DNA from: Nocardioides caeni | GTDB taxonomy: Bacteria; Actinomycetota; Actinomycetes; Propionibacteriales; Nocardioidaceae | DNA length: 38,938 nucleotides | Direction: 5' to 3' | Assembly (NCBI RefSeq): GCF_004912195.1 | Contig: NZ_STGW01000002.1 | Location: 1,265 to 40,202 of the forward strand | Shown here: in pieces, positions 25,084 through 33,408 of the stretch | How the letters are laid out: every line of letters starts with the position of its first letter | Position numbering within the stretch: the first letter of the stretch is position 1 | Translations under genes and position numbers: made by a program | Notes under the pieces: model-generated | The model's input: the letters and a program-made list of their open reading frames with translations, nothing else | What the model was told of the DNA's origin: nothing | The model's database searches: none

Positions 25084-25596
25084 GTGAGCCCCGACGAGGC
25101 GGTGGAGTTCCTCTACGTCGAGCACTGGGACCCCCTGGTCCGCCTGTCCGTGCTGCTCGTGCGCGACAGCGGGCTCGCCGAGGAGATCGTCCAGGACGTC
25201 TTCGTCGAGCTGCACCGCCGCTGGGAGCGGATCGCCGATCCCGCCGCCGCACCGGCCTACCTGCGTCGTGCGGTCGTCAACCGCTCCCGATCCGCGCTGC
25301 GGCACCGTGGCGTCGTGCAGCGCTATCTGGCCCGCCAGCACCAGGTCGACCTCGCGGCACCCGCCGACGCGCCGGTGCTCGCCGACGACCGTCGTCGCCA
25401 GGTGCTCGACGCCCTTGCGCAGCTGCCTCGGCGCCAACGCGAGGTGCTCGCCCTGCGCTACTACCTCGACCTCTCCGAGGCCGAGATCGCCGACGCCCTC
25501 GGCATCAGCCGTGGCTCGGTCAAGGCCCACGCCTCGCGCGGCTCCGCCGCCCTCCGGCCACTGTTGGCCGCTCATCGCCTCGAGGAGGGGTCGTGA
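25084..25596 (+). CDS. ECF RNA polymerase sigma factor (SigE-family type)
   Basis: 170 residues from GTG 25084. Region 2 (about 1-75) contains LYVEHWDPLVRLSVLL and the core-binding LAEEIVQDVFVELHRRW. Region 4 (about 105-165) contains QLPRRQREVLALRYYLDLSEAEIADALGISRGSVKAH, a clear helix-turn-helix. The start is not certain: GTG 25012 would add 24 low-complexity residues and would suit a leaderless transcript, while 25084 fits the family size. It overlaps the following gene (TGATG). The product of that gene has a single membrane helix and a cytosolic head, so it is a likely anti-sigma partner. Confidence 0.85.
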   Translation: MSPDEAVEFLYVEHWDPLVRLSVLLVRDSGLAEEIVQDVFVELHRRWERIADPAAAPAYLRRAVVNRSRSALRHRGVVQRYLARQHQVDLAAPADAPVLADDRRRQVLDALAQLPRRQREVLALRYYLDLSEAEIADALGISRGSVKAHASRGSAALRPLLAAHRLEEGS

Positions 25597-26510
25597 TGTC
25601 CCCCGACCAGCACGACGACGACCTGCGGGCGCTGCTCCACGGCGCGGTCGACGACATCGACCCCGCCGACCGCCTCGGCGAGATCCGGCGCCGTACGGCG
25701 GCACGGAACCGCTCCCGCCGGCACTGGCCGCTCGTGCTCGTCGGCGCCGGGACCGCCACGGCGGCCGTCGTCGGCTTCGCGGCGCTCGCCGGCCAGCTCG
25801 GCGGTGGCGATGAGCCGGGTCCGGAGCCGGCGGCTCCGAACCCGCGGCAGGCAGCCGTGGCGGCGTACTTCATCGACGACACGTTCGTCGACGGCCAGCG
25901 CCTCTTCCGCGAGTTCCACGCCGTGGCGCCGAGCGACGAGCCGGCGGTGCTCGCGCTCGAGGCGCTGCGGCTGCTCGAGGTCGACGCCGGGCCGCTGGAC
26001 CCCGACTACGGGACGGTGTGGTCCGACGGTTCTTTCGTCGACGTCTCGCTCACCGATGACCGGATCGTGGTGACGCTCGACAGCGCCCGGCCCACGGCTT
26101 CGGCCGTCGCGCTGCAGCAGGTGGTCTTGACCGTGCAGGCCGCGTTCGCAGTCACCACGCCCGTCACCTTCGCCGCTCCGGGCGCAGCCGATCAGGAGGT
26201 GCCCCGCGACCCGTCGCTGCTGGCGGCGGTCAACATCACCGACCCCGTCGAGGGCCACGAGGTCGACGACCTGCTCACACTGCGCGGCATCGTCGGCCCG
26301 GACGCTCGCGACCTGCCGGACGTCGCCTGGCAACTGCGGGCCGACGGCGACGCGGTCGTGCGCTCGGGCAGCGCACCGATCGACAACGGCACGTGGGAGG
26401 TGACGACCGACATCGCCGACCTCGCCGACGGCGACTACGAGCTCGCCGTGACGGTGCAGTACGGGGTCGACAGCATCCACACCGACACGCGGACCGTCAC
26501 CGTCCGTTGA
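25596..26510 (+). CDS. Membrane protein with GerMN and Gmad2 domains, possible anti-sigma factor
   Basis: 304 residues. A cytosolic head (1-44) with DDDLRALLHGAVDDIDPADRLGEIRRRTAAR precedes one transmembrane helix (about 45-67, WPLVLVGAGTATAAVVGFAALAG). Outside lie a GerMN domain (about 85-195) and a Gmad2 immunoglobulin-like domain (about 208-304, NITDPVEGHEVDDLLTLRG). GerMN/Gmad2 domains were first described in spore germination and cortex proteins, but actinobacteria without endospores have them too. Coupled to the sigma gene by TGATG (ATG 25596), it is probably its membrane-bound regulator; the head shows no classical zinc anti-sigma motif. The neighbouring lipoprotein repeats the GerMN-Gmad2 part without the head. 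Confidence 0.8.
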   Translation: MSPDQHDDDLRALLHGAVDDIDPADRLGEIRRRTAARNRSRRHWPLVLVGAGTATAAVVGFAALAGQLGGGDEPGPEPAAPNPRQAAVAAYFIDDTFVDGQRLFREFHAVAPSDEPAVLALEALRLLEVDAGPLDPDYGTVWSDGSFVDVSLTDDRIVVTLDSARPTASAVALQQVVLTVQAAFAVTTPVTFAAPGAADQEVPRDPSLLAAVNITDPVEGHEVDDLLTLRGIVGPDARDLPDVAWQLRADGDAVVRSGSAPIDNGTWEVTTDIADLADGDYELAVTVQYGVDSIHTDTRTVTVR

Positions 26511-26541
26511 CCCGCCAGCCGACCACGAAAGGATCGCCCCC

Positions 26542-27468
26542 ATGAGCCACCCCCTCAACCACGGGCTTCGTCGCACTGCCGCGGCCCTCGCGGGCGCTGC
26601 GCTGGTCCTCGGCCTCGCCGCCGCCTGCGGCGACGACGATCCCGCAACCGACGACGTCAGCTCGGACAGCACGGACTCCGCCGAGGAGCCGACCGACGCC
26701 GCCCCGCCGACGCCGAGCGAGCCGGCGGGCACGCCCACGGACATCGAGGTCAGCGTCGTGCCGGTCTACTACGTCGGCGACACCCCGCAGGGCGATGCGC
26801 TCTTCCGGGAGTTCAGCCAGGCCAGCGGCATCGACCCGCTCGTCGCCTCCGCCGCGGCCGTCACGGCAGGCGACCCGGTCGACCCCGACTACCGCACCCC
26901 GTGGCCCCGCGGCCGCTTCGTCTCCGTCGTGGAGACGAGCGACGCCATCGTCGTCGAGGTCCCCGAGGCCAGCTGGCTCGAGGCGGACGACCTCGACGCG
27001 GAGCTCGCCGAGCTCGCCGTCCAGCAGCTCGTCTACTCGCTGCAGGGCACGATCGGCAAGCGTCTCCCCCTCCGCGTGGAGTACGACGGCCAGCCGGCGC
27101 CGACACTGCTCGGGGTCGACGCGAGCGCCGGCCTGACGGCGAAGCCGGAGCTCGACGTGCTGGCCCTGGTCAACGTGACCGAGCCCGCGGAGGGCACGAC
27201 GGTCGGCGGCACGTTCACCGCCAACGGGCGCGCCAGCTCCTTCGAGGCGACGGTGCCGTGGCGGATCGAGGACAGCACCGGCGAGGTCGTGCTCACCGGC
27301 TTCTCCACCGCGGACGGCTGGCTGGAGAAGCTCTATCCGTGGGAGACCGAGGTCGACGTGAGCAGCCTCGCGCCGGGCTCCTACACCTTCATCGCCGCGA
27401 CGGACGACCCGTCGGCCGGCGAGGGCGGTGGCCCGACCGAGGACTCCAAGCGGATCACGGTCGAGTGA
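26542..27468 (+). CDS. GerMN/Gmad2 lipoprotein
   Basis: 308 residues, ATG 26542 with AAAGGA upstream. The lipoprotein signal ends at lipobox LAAAC (Cys29). An acidic Ser/Thr linker follows (32-65). The GerMN domain (about 70-195; VYYVGDTPQGDALFREF) and Gmad2 domain (about 205-308; LVNVTEPAEGTTVGGTFTANG) match the outer half of the preceding protein: YFIDDT/YYVGDT, LFREF, DPDY and the NxTxPxEG motif. It is likely a paralogue that lost the head and helix and is held by lipid instead. Its stop overlaps the next gene (GTGA). Confidence 0.82.
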   Translation: MSHPLNHGLRRTAAALAGAALVLGLAAACGDDDPATDDVSSDSTDSAEEPTDAAPPTPSEPAGTPTDIEVSVVPVYYVGDTPQGDALFREFSQASGIDPLVASAAAVTAGDPVDPDYRTPWPRGRFVSVVETSDAIVVEVPEASWLEADDLDAELAELAVQQLVYSLQGTIGKRLPLRVEYDGQPAPTLLGVDASAGLTAKPELDVLALVNVTEPAEGTTVGGTFTANGRASSFEATVPWRIEDSTGEVVLTGFSTADGWLEKLYPWETEVDVSSLAPGSYTFIAATDDPSAGEGGGPTEDSKRITVE

Positions 27469-28523
27469 CGTCGATCCTCAGCCGCCGCCGGCTCAACCGG
27501 ACGCTGCTGTTGCGCCAGCACCTGCTGGAGCGCGCCACACTGAGGCCCGAGGAGATGATCGGCCACCTCGTGGGTCTGCAGGCGCAGGAGCCGCTGCCGC
27601 CGTACCTCTCGCTCGCGGCGCGTCTCACCGATGTCGACCCGTGGGCGGTGAGCGGGGCGATCGAGGACCGGTCGCTGGTGCGGGTGCTGAGCCTGCGCGA
27701 CACGGTGCACCTGCACGTCCCCGAGGACGCGCGCACGCTTCCGGTCTGGGCGAGTCCGGTCCGTGAGCGGGAGCTGCGGGCCAGCCAGACCATCGGCGAG
27801 GCGCGCGAGGTGGACCGGGACGCCTTCGCTGCAGCCGTGCGCGAGGTCCTCGCGGACGGACCGCTGCCCCAACGCGAGCTCGCGGCGGCCCTGGCCGAGC
27901 GCTTCCCCGCCCACACCGCCGCCCAGCTCGGCCAGGTCGCCCGGGTCACGGAGGTGCTCGCCCAGCTTCCGCCGCGCGGATGCTGGAAGCCCGAGGGATC
28001 GACGTCGGTGTCCTACGACTTCGTGGAGCGCTGGACCGGCGCGCCGCTCACCCCGCCGGACGTGCCGGAGGTCATCCGGCGCTACCTGCGTGCCTTCGGG
28101 CCGGCAACCGCGGCCGACGTGACGGCCTGGTCGGGCATCACCCGGCTCGGACCGGTCGTGAAGGCGATGGACGATCTGGTGCGCCACGAGGACGAGGACG
28201 GCAGGCCGCTGTGGGACCTCGCTGACGCTCCTCTCGCCGACGGGGAGCAGCCGGCGCCGGTCCGGCTGCTCGGCAACTACGACAACCTCTGGCTCTCCCA
28301 CGCCGGGCGCGACCGCGTGACCACGCCCGAGCGGCGCAAGGCGTGGATGGGCGTCAACGGCTCGTGGATGATGACGATCTTCGTCGACGGCTGGCTCGAG
28401 GGGCTCTATCGCCTTGTCGACGGCCGGGTCAGCGACATCGAGCTGCTGCGACCGCTCACCCGCTCCGAGCGCAGCGATCTCGACGACGAGGTGGCCCGGG
28501 TCGAGGCACTGCTCGCCCGCTGA
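27465..28523 (+). CDS. Winged-helix DNA-binding protein, AlkZ-like (HTH_42) glycosylase family
   Basis: 352 residues from the GTG overlapping the previous stop. The N-terminal tandem winged-helix region begins LSRRRLNRTLLLRQHLL. Residues 37-49 read GLQAQEPLPPYLS, carrying the Q-x-Q (Gln39, Gln41) that is catalytic in AlkZ interstrand-crosslink glycosylases, whereas E. coli YcaQ has Q-x-D. Later blocks RRYLRAFGPATAADVTAWSG and RLLGNYDNLWLSH are typical of HTH_42 proteins. It may excise alkylated or crosslinked purines; activity is inference from the motif. Its coupling to the GerMN/sigma genes suggests stress-induced expression. It converges on rsmE with a 16-nt gap. Confidence 0.8.
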   Translation: MTSILSRRRLNRTLLLRQHLLERATLRPEEMIGHLVGLQAQEPLPPYLSLAARLTDVDPWAVSGAIEDRSLVRVLSLRDTVHLHVPEDARTLPVWASPVRERELRASQTIGEAREVDRDAFAAAVREVLADGPLPQRELAAALAERFPAHTAAQLGQVARVTEVLAQLPPRGCWKPEGSTSVSYDFVERWTGAPLTPPDVPEVIRRYLRAFGPATAADVTAWSGITRLGPVVKAMDDLVRHEDEDGRPLWDLADAPLADGEQPAPVRLLGNYDNLWLSHAGRDRVTTPERRKAWMGVNGSWMMTIFVDGWLEGLYRLVDGRVSDIELLRPLTRSERSDLDDEVARVEALLAR

Positions 28524-28539
28524 CCCGGATCCGCAGGCT

Positions 28540-29280
28540 TCAGGACCAGCGCCCGGTCCGCGACAGCAGTGCGGAGACCGCAGCGACGCCCGCAGTCGAG
28601 GTCCGCAGCACCTCCGTGCCGAGACGCACCGACACCGCACCGGCCCCGACGAACGCGGCCACCTCGGCCTCGGTGAGCCCACCCTCGGGGCCCACGACCA
28701 CCAAGAGGTCGCCGTCGTCGGGCAGGGCCAGCGCGCCGATCGGCTCGACGGCCTCCTCGTGCAGGACGATCGCGACGTCGGCGCCGGCGATCAGGGCGAG
28801 GACGTCGTCCGTGGTCGCCATCGGCGGCACCTGCGGGTGCCACGCACGGCGCGCCTGCTTCGCGGCCTCGCGAGCCGTGGCCTGCCACTTCGCAAGAGAC
28901 TTGGCCGCCCGCTCGCCCCGCCACACGGCGACGCTGCGCTCGGCAGCCCAGGGGACGATCGTGGCCACGCCGACCTCGGTCAGCACCTCGACGGCCAGCT
29001 CGCCCCGGTCGCCCTTCGGCAGGGCCTGCACGACCGTGACGCGGGGCCTCGGCTCGGCGACCTCGCGGATCTCCTCCACCACGACGGTGAAGGCGCGCTT
29101 GGCGGTCTCCTCGACGGTGCCGAGTGCCACCCGGCCGACACCGTCGGTGAGCTGCAGGCGCTCCCCCACCCGCAGGCGTCGTACGACGACGGCGTGGTGG
29201 GCCTCGTCACCCTCCACCTGCACCCGTCCGCCCGGGGCGGCGTCGGCGAGCGAGGGCACCAGGTGCTGCGGGAGGGTCAT
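28540..29280 (-). CDS. rsmE: 16S rRNA (uracil1498-N3)-methyltransferase
   Basis: 246 residues. An N-terminal PUA-like part (VQVEGDEAHHAVVVRRLRVGERLQL) precedes the SPOUT trefoil-knot domain with LLVVVGPEGGLTEAEVAAF, the SAM-binding knot, and VRLGTEVLRTSTAGVAAVSAL near the end. It methylates U1498 in 16S rRNA. The ATG start at 29280 is 26 nt after the dnaJ stop on the same strand. hrcA-dnaJ-rsmE is a widespread bacterial order, so cotranscription is likely. Confidence 0.95.
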   Translation of the reverse strand: MTLPQHLVPSLADAAPGGRVQVEGDEAHHAVVVRRLRVGERLQLTDGVGRVALGTVEETAKRAFTVVVEEIREVAEPRPRVTVVQALPKGDRGELAVEVLTEVGVATIVPWAAERSVAVWRGERAAKSLAKWQATAREAAKQARRAWHPQVPPMATTDDVLALIAGADVAIVLHEEAVEPIGALALPDDGDLLVVVGPEGGLTEAEVAAFVGAGAVSVRLGTEVLRTSTAGVAAVSALLSRTGRWS

Positions 29281-29306
29281 CGCGGGGCCGTCGAACTCAG
29301 ACCGGG

Positions 29307-30473
29307 TCAGTGGGTGAAGGCGTCGCGCAGACGGCCGAACATCGAGCGGTGCGCGGCCCGCACCTCACCCATGGGCTGCTCCTCGCCCCGCAGAGCGGCC
29401 AGCTCGCGCAGCAGCTCCTCCTGGCGGGCGTCGAGCCGGGTCGGGGTCTCGACGGCGACGGTCACGATCAGGTCGCCGCGACCGCCCCGCAGGCCGGGCA
29501 CGCCGCGTCCGCGCAGCGCCACCTCGTGGCCGGTCTGGGTGCCGGCCGGGATCGCCAGCTCGAAGCCGGTCTCGAGCCCGGAGCCCGCACCCTCGTCGAG
29601 GTCGGCCTCGAGGGTGGGCAGGGTCAGCGTCGTGCCGAGGGCGGCCGCCGTCATCGGTACGGTGACCGTGCAGTGCAGGTCGTTGCCGTGGCGCTCGAAG
29701 GTCGGGTGCGCGGCGACGTGGATCTCGACATAGAGGTCGCCGGCGGGCCCGCCGCCGGGGCCGACCTCGCCCTGCTCGGTCAGCTGGACGCGGGTGCCGG
29801 TGTCGACGCCCGCCGGGATCTTCACCGTGAGCGTGCGACGCGAGCGCACCCGGCCATCGCCCGCGCACTCGCGGCAGGGGTCGGGGATGACCGTGCCGAA
29901 GCCGCGACACGCTGCACAGGGCCGCAGCGTGCGGATCTCCCCGAGGAACGAGCGCTGCACGTGGGCGACCTCGCCGTGACCGTGGCAGGTCTCGCAGGTC
30001 ACCGGCTCCGAGCCGGGCGCGGCGCCGCTGCCGGCGCAGCTGGAGCAGTGGACGGCCGTGTCGACCTTGAGCTCGCGCGCGACGCCGAAGGCCGCCTCGG
30101 CGAGCTCGACCTCGATCCGGATGAGCGCGTCCTGGCCGCGGCGCACGCGGGAGCGCGGCCCCCGTCCCCCGCCGCCGCCCCCTCCGGCGTTGCCACCGAA
30201 GAAGGCGTCCATGATGTCGCTGAAGGAGAAGCCGGCGCCCTGGCCGCCGAATCCACCGCCGAAGGGGTCACCCCCACGGTCGTACGACGCCCGCTTCTGC
30301 GGGTCCGAGAGGACCTCGTAGGCGGCGGACACGTGCTTGAACCGCTCCTGGCTCTCCGGGTCGGGGTTGACGTCGGGGTGCAACTGGCGGGCGAGCTTGC
30401 GGTAGGCCTTCTTGATGGTGTCGCCATCCGCGTCGCGGGCGACACCCAGCAGCTCGTAGAGGTCCTGGGTCAC
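29307..30473 (-). CDS. dnaJ: Chaperone protein DnaJ
   Basis: 388 residues from GTG 30473. The J-domain runs 1-70 with His32-Pro33-Asp34. The Gly/Phe-rich part (about 72-120) includes [13 protein letters not shown]. Four C-x2-C-x-G-x-G zinc repeats follow: [24 protein letters not shown] and CRECAGDG. The C-terminal substrate-binding domain includes [15 protein letters not shown] and [15 protein letters not shown]. It works with DnaK to refold proteins. It follows hrcA by 28 nt, and this position corresponds to DnaJ2 of mycobacteria. The pair is expected to respond to heat through CIRCE/HrcA. Confidence 0.96.
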   Translation of the reverse strand: MTQDLYELLGVARDADGDTIKKAYRKLARQLHPDVNPDPESQERFKHVSAAYEVLSDPQKRASYDRGGDPFGGGFGGQGAGFSFSDIMDAFFGGNAGGGGGGGRGPRSRVRRGQDALIRIEVELAEAAFGVARELKVDTAVHCSSCAGSGAAPGSEPVTCETCHGHGEVAHVQRSFLGEIRTLRPCAACRGFGTVIPDPCRECAGDGRVRSRRTLTVKIPAGVDTGTRVQLTEQGEVGPGGGPAGDLYVEIHVAAHPTFERHGNDLHCTVTVPMTAAALGTTLTLPTLEADLDEGAGSGLETGFELAIPAGTQTGHEVALRGRGVPGLRGGRGDLIVTVAVETPTRLDARQEELLRELAALRGEEQPMGEVRAAHRSMFGRLRDAFTH

Positions 30474-30501
30474 TTGATGCTCACTTCGTTGTTCTCGGCT
30501 C

Positions 30502-31530
30502 TCAGCTCTCGTCGAGGACGCGCGACACGTAGCGCGCCACTGCGCGCACCGCCGCCATCGTCCCGGGGTAGTCCATGCGGGTGGGACCGACGATGCCCAG
30601 CGCGGCCAGCGCATCGTCGGGGCCGTAGCCGGTCGCCACGACACTGGTGGCCGACAACTCCTGATAGGGACCCTCCGCGCCGATCCGCACGGTGACGGCA
30701 CCGCCCGTGGTGGCCTCGCCGAGCAGGCGCAGCAGCACGACCTGCTCCTCGATGGCCTCCAGCAGCGGCCGCACGGAGGTGTCGAAGCTGTCGCCGTAGC
30801 GGGCCAGGTTGGCAGCGCCGCCCACCGCGACCCGCTCGTCGGAGCGGTGGTCGCTCATCGCCTCGACGAGGACGTCGACGACGGCCGAGGTCGCACGGGA
30901 GGGGGCGGGCGCGCCCGCCTCCGCCGGCCGCACGAGCGCCTGCAGGGCGGCGACGGCGTCGGCGATGACCTCACCGGTGGCGGCGAGATTGACCCGGGAG
31001 CGCAGCGCCCCGAGCTCGTCGTCGGCCAGCGCACCGTCGAGCTCGGCCAGCCGCTGCTCGACGCGGCCGGTGCTGAGGATCAGCACGACCAGCAGGCGGG
31101 TCGGGGCGAGGGCGACGAGCTCGATGTGGCGCACCGTCGACCGCGACAGGGTGGGGTACTGCACGACGGCGACCTGTCGGGTCAGCTGCGCCAGGAGCCG
31201 CACGGAGCGGTTGACGACGTCGTCGAGGTCGACGGCTCCGTCGAGGAAGCCCGAGATGGCGCGTCGCTCGGCCGCACTCATCGGCTTGACGGTGGAGAGC
31301 CGGTCGACGAAGAGGCGATAGCCCTTGTCGGTGGGCACCCGACCTGCGCTGGTGTGGGGCTGGGTGAGGTAGCCCTCCTCCTCCAGCGCCGCCATGTCGT
31401 TGCGGATCGTGGCGGGCGAGACGCCCAGCTGGTGCCGCTCGACCAGGGCCTTGGAGCCGACGGGCTCCTCGGTGGACACGTAGTCCTCGACGATGGCTCG
31501 CAGCACGGCGAGCCTGCGCTCCTCCTGCAC
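30502..31530 (-). CDS. hrcA: Heat-inducible transcription repressor HrcA
   Basis: 342 residues from GTG 31530. This start is preferred to GTG 31536 because GAGGAGG stands 5 nt before it, while the other abuts the purine run; the product begins [17 protein letters not shown], the family N-terminus. The winged helix covers about 1-75 ([37 protein letters not shown]), followed by a GAF-like dimer domain. It represses class I heat-shock genes by binding CIRCE, which is present 38 nt upstream at 31568-31594, so autoregulation is expected. dnaJ and rsmE follow. Confidence 0.96.
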   Translation of the reverse strand: MQEERRLAVLRAIVEDYVSTEEPVGSKALVERHQLGVSPATIRNDMAALEEEGYLTQPHTSAGRVPTDKGYRLFVDRLSTVKPMSAAERRAISGFLDGAVDLDDVVNRSVRLLAQLTRQVAVVQYPTLSRSTVRHIELVALAPTRLLVVLILSTGRVEQRLAELDGALADDELGALRSRVNLAATGEVIADAVAALQALVRPAEAGAPAPSRATSAVVDVLVEAMSDHRSDERVAVGGAANLARYGDSFDTSVRPLLEAIEEQVVLLRLLGEATTGGAVTVRIGAEGPYQELSATSVVATGYGPDDALAALGIVGPTRMDYPGTMAAVRAVARYVSRVLDES

Positions 31531-31567
31531 CGCCACCTCCTCAGGTCGAGCTGTCCTCGGGTCCGTC

Positions 31568-31594
31568 CTGGCACTCCGCCACGACGAGTGCCAA
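31568..31594. promoter_or_regulatory. CIRCE operator (HrcA site)
   Basis: CTGGCACTC, a 9-nt spacer and GAGTGCCAA reproduce the CIRCE consensus TTAGCACTC-N9-GAGTGCTAA, with a perfect 7-bp inner dyad GGCACTC/GAGTGCC. It stands upstream of hrcA on the minus strand. Confidence 0.93.
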
Positions 31595-31638
31595 GCCTAC
31601 CGCCGGGTCGGGCGATTCCCCGCGACCGCGGACACGGG

Positions 31639-31667
31639 TTCCCAGACGACGTACCATCAGATATGGT
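31639..31667 (+). promoter_or_regulatory. Predicted promoter of the DUF2470 gene
   Basis: TTCCCA (31639-31644), a 17-nt spacer and TATGGT (31662-31667). The expected start is near 31674, inside the iron box. Confidence 0.45.
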
Positions 31668-31680
31668 TAGGCTCACCTAA
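31662..31680. promoter_or_regulatory. IdeR/DtxR-like iron box
   Basis: The 19-bp site matches the consensus TTAGGTTAGGCTAACCTAA at 16 of 19 positions, with the core GGTTAGGCTCACCTAA. It covers the -10 and start site of the DUF2470 gene, so iron-bound IdeR/DtxR would repress it. The regulator itself is not in the window. Confidence 0.85.
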
Positions 31681-31699
31681 GCCACTCGGAGGAGATCGC

Positions 31700-32449
31700 G
31701 TGACACTCGACCCTGGCCTCGACACCGGACGCACCGACGTCCACCGTCTCGCCGCGGCCGCCCGCAGCATCCTGTCCTGCCCCGCCGAGGTGCAGCTCGT
31801 CGTCGACGGCATCGACGATCTCGCCGGCGCCGCCGGTGGCGATCCGCTGGAGATGCAGGACCACTCCGGGCGGCCGGTCTTCACCTGTCCCACCAACTCG
31901 GCGCTGGCCATGGCAGCCGCTGAGCGGCGTGGCGCCCTGCTGAGCCTGGACAGCGGCCTCGGGCGCGCCGACTCGATCGACCGCGACGCCACGTTGACCC
32001 TCTCCGGCCGCCTGGAGGTGCTGGGCCCGGAGGCCTGTCCGTGCTGCGACGAGGTCCGCCTGCGCGTCGCGATGGCCCTCGACTTCGCCGTCCTGACGCG
32101 CACCAGCGCGCCGGCGACCGCCCCCGAGGAGACCCGCGTCCGCGTGCCGCTGGCGGCCTTCACCTCCTCCGAGCACGACCTCAACCGTGGCCTGTTGCAG
32201 CGTTCCGTCGAGCACGCCAACTCCTGCCACCAGGACGAGCTGCGCCGCGCGATCGCCACCCGGACCGACACCCGTCTCGGCAACATCGTCGGCGTCCACC
32301 TCGCCGACCTCTCCCCCGAGCACGTCGTGCTGCAGTGGGTCGACCTCACCGGCGCTCACCAGGCCACGCTCACCTTCCCCCGCACCGCCGCGACCAGCCA
32401 CGAGCTCGGCGAGCTCCTGCGCACCGAGCTGCACTCCGGCCTCTGCTGA
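31700..32449 (+). CDS. DUF2470 protein, FMN-binding split-barrel-like, probable iron/haem role
   Basis: 249 residues from GTG 31700, with GGAGGAG 5 nt upstream. The N-terminal part (about 1-150) resembles the pyridoxamine-phosphate-oxidase/HugZ split barrel: GRPVFTCPTNSALAMAAAERRGALLSLDS and the cysteine pair C-P-C-C at about 113-116. The C-terminal DUF2470 domain (about 165-249) contains NIVGVHLADLSPEHVVLQWVDLTG. Relatives include haem-binding or haem-degrading HugZ-like enzymes. Control by an iron box points to a role under iron limitation. Enzyme activity is unproven, and the C-P-C-C cluster may bind metal. Confidence 0.75.
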   Translation: MTLDPGLDTGRTDVHRLAAAARSILSCPAEVQLVVDGIDDLAGAAGGDPLEMQDHSGRPVFTCPTNSALAMAAAERRGALLSLDSGLGRADSIDRDATLTLSGRLEVLGPEACPCCDEVRLRVAMALDFAVLTRTSAPATAPEETRVRVPLAAFTSSEHDLNRGLLQRSVEHANSCHQDELRRAIATRTDTRLGNIVGVHLADLSPEHVVLQWVDLTGAHQATLTFPRTAATSHELGELLRTELHSGLC

Positions 32450-32450
32450 T

Positions 32451-32516
32451 CACGAAGTGTGGTGGTCTCTCGCACGAAGTGCGAGGGTTTCTCGGTCGAG
32501 ATGCGGAGGTTTCTCG
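32451..32516. repeat. Three exact-period 22-bp tandem repeats with palindromic cores
   Basis: Units are 32451-32472, 32473-32494 and 32495-32516. Units 1 and 2 agree at 18 of 22 positions and units 2 and 3 at 16. Each ends in T-C-T-C-G (units 2 and 3 end GGTTTCTCG) and the first two begin CACGAAGTG. Dyads cross the unit borders: CTCGCAC-GAA-GTGCGAG (32469-32485), CTCG-GT-CGAG (32491-32500) and CTCGCGCGAG (32513-32522). The array starts 2 nt past the DUF2470 stop and ends over the -35 region of the next gene. A period of 22 bp is two helical turns. Confidence 0.8.
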
Positions 32517-32530
32517 CGCGAGCGTTCTCG

Positions 32531-32536
32531 TAGGGT
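32531..32536 (+). promoter_or_regulatory. Candidate -10 of a leaderless transcript for the MBL-fold gene
   Basis: TAGGGT ends 7 nt before GTG 32543, and no Shine-Dalgarno is present. With a normal spacer the -35 would fall at about 32508-32513, on the last unit of the tandem array. Confidence 0.45.
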
Positions 32537-32542
32537 GTCCGC

Positions 32543-33388
32543 GTGCCCTTCACCGAGATCGCCGACCGTGTCTGGGTGCTGCGCCACGAGTGGTTCGACC
32601 TCAACGTCAGCGTCGTGGGCGGTGAGCGCGGGCTCGTCGTCGTCGACACCCACGCCTCCGCCACGGCCGCACGCGAGGTGATCGACGAGCTGCGCCGGCT
32701 CGACCGCGGTGCACCGGTCGCGATCGTCAACACGCACGAGCACTTCGACCACACCTTCGGCAACGCCACCCTCCTCGCCGCGTACGACGACCTCCCGATC
32801 CACGCGACCGACGAGGCCGCCGCGCGGACGATCACGGCGGGCGAGCGGATCCAGGAGGCCTACCGCACCTCCGACGACCCGCGGGCCAGCGAGGTCGTCG
32901 CAACGACGATCCGGCCGGCCGACCGCACCTTCTCGAGCACCGCGGTCATCGACCTGGGTGACCGCCAGGTCGAGCTGGTCCACCCCGGCCGCGGCCACAC
33001 CGGCGGCGACCTGGTCGCCCGGGTCGGCGATGTCGATGTCCTCATCGCCGGCGACCTCATCGAGGAGTCGGCTCCCCCGGCGATCGGCGCCGACTCGTAC
33101 CCGCTGGAGTGGCCGCAGACCCTCGACCTGGTCCTCGGCCTGCTGACCCCGTCCTCCCTCGTCGTGCCGGGCCACGGTGCCGTCGTCGACCGGCGCTTCG
33201 TGGAGGAGCAGTGCGACGAGCTGCGGGCCGTCGCGGAGACGCTCCGGGAGCTCGCCTCCCAGGGCGTGCCGGAGGACCAGGCCCTCGCCTCGGCCGAGTG
33301 GCCCTTCCCGATCGAGGGTCTCGAGAACGCCGTCCGGCGGGCCTATTCGCAGCTCCCACGGGCGCGCCGACAGCTTCCGCTGGCCTAG
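32543..33388 (+). CDS. MBL-fold metallo-hydrolase
   Basis: 281 residues from GTG 32543. The metallo-beta-lactamase signature H-x-H-x-D-H is intact as THEHFDH (His65, His67, Asp69, His70). Further metal ligands are in VHPGRGHTGGD and AGDLIEESAPP, with PGHGAVVDRRF at the end of the fold. About 55 C-terminal helical residues follow. The substrate is unknown; the simple domain resembles glyoxalase II-like and related general hydrolases, with no sign of a specific type. It is preceded by a repeat array that may control it, and a DUF3097 gene follows 20 nt later. Confidence 0.88.
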   Translation: MPFTEIADRVWVLRHEWFDLNVSVVGGERGLVVVDTHASATAAREVIDELRRLDRGAPVAIVNTHEHFDHTFGNATLLAAYDDLPIHATDEAAARTITAGERIQEAYRTSDDPRASEVVATTIRPADRTFSSTAVIDLGDRQVELVHPGRGHTGGDLVARVGDVDVLIAGDLIEESAPPAIGADSYPLEWPQTLDLVLGLLTPSSLVVPGHGAVVDRRFVEEQCDELRAVAETLRELASQGVPEDQALASAEWPFPIEGLENAVRRAYSQLPRARRQLPLA

Positions 33389-33408
33389 CCGAACTACGGT
33401 GATCCATC

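Noticed and set aside
32451..32516. CRISPR array
   Set aside because: Direct tandem 22-bp units without unique spacers and no cas genes.
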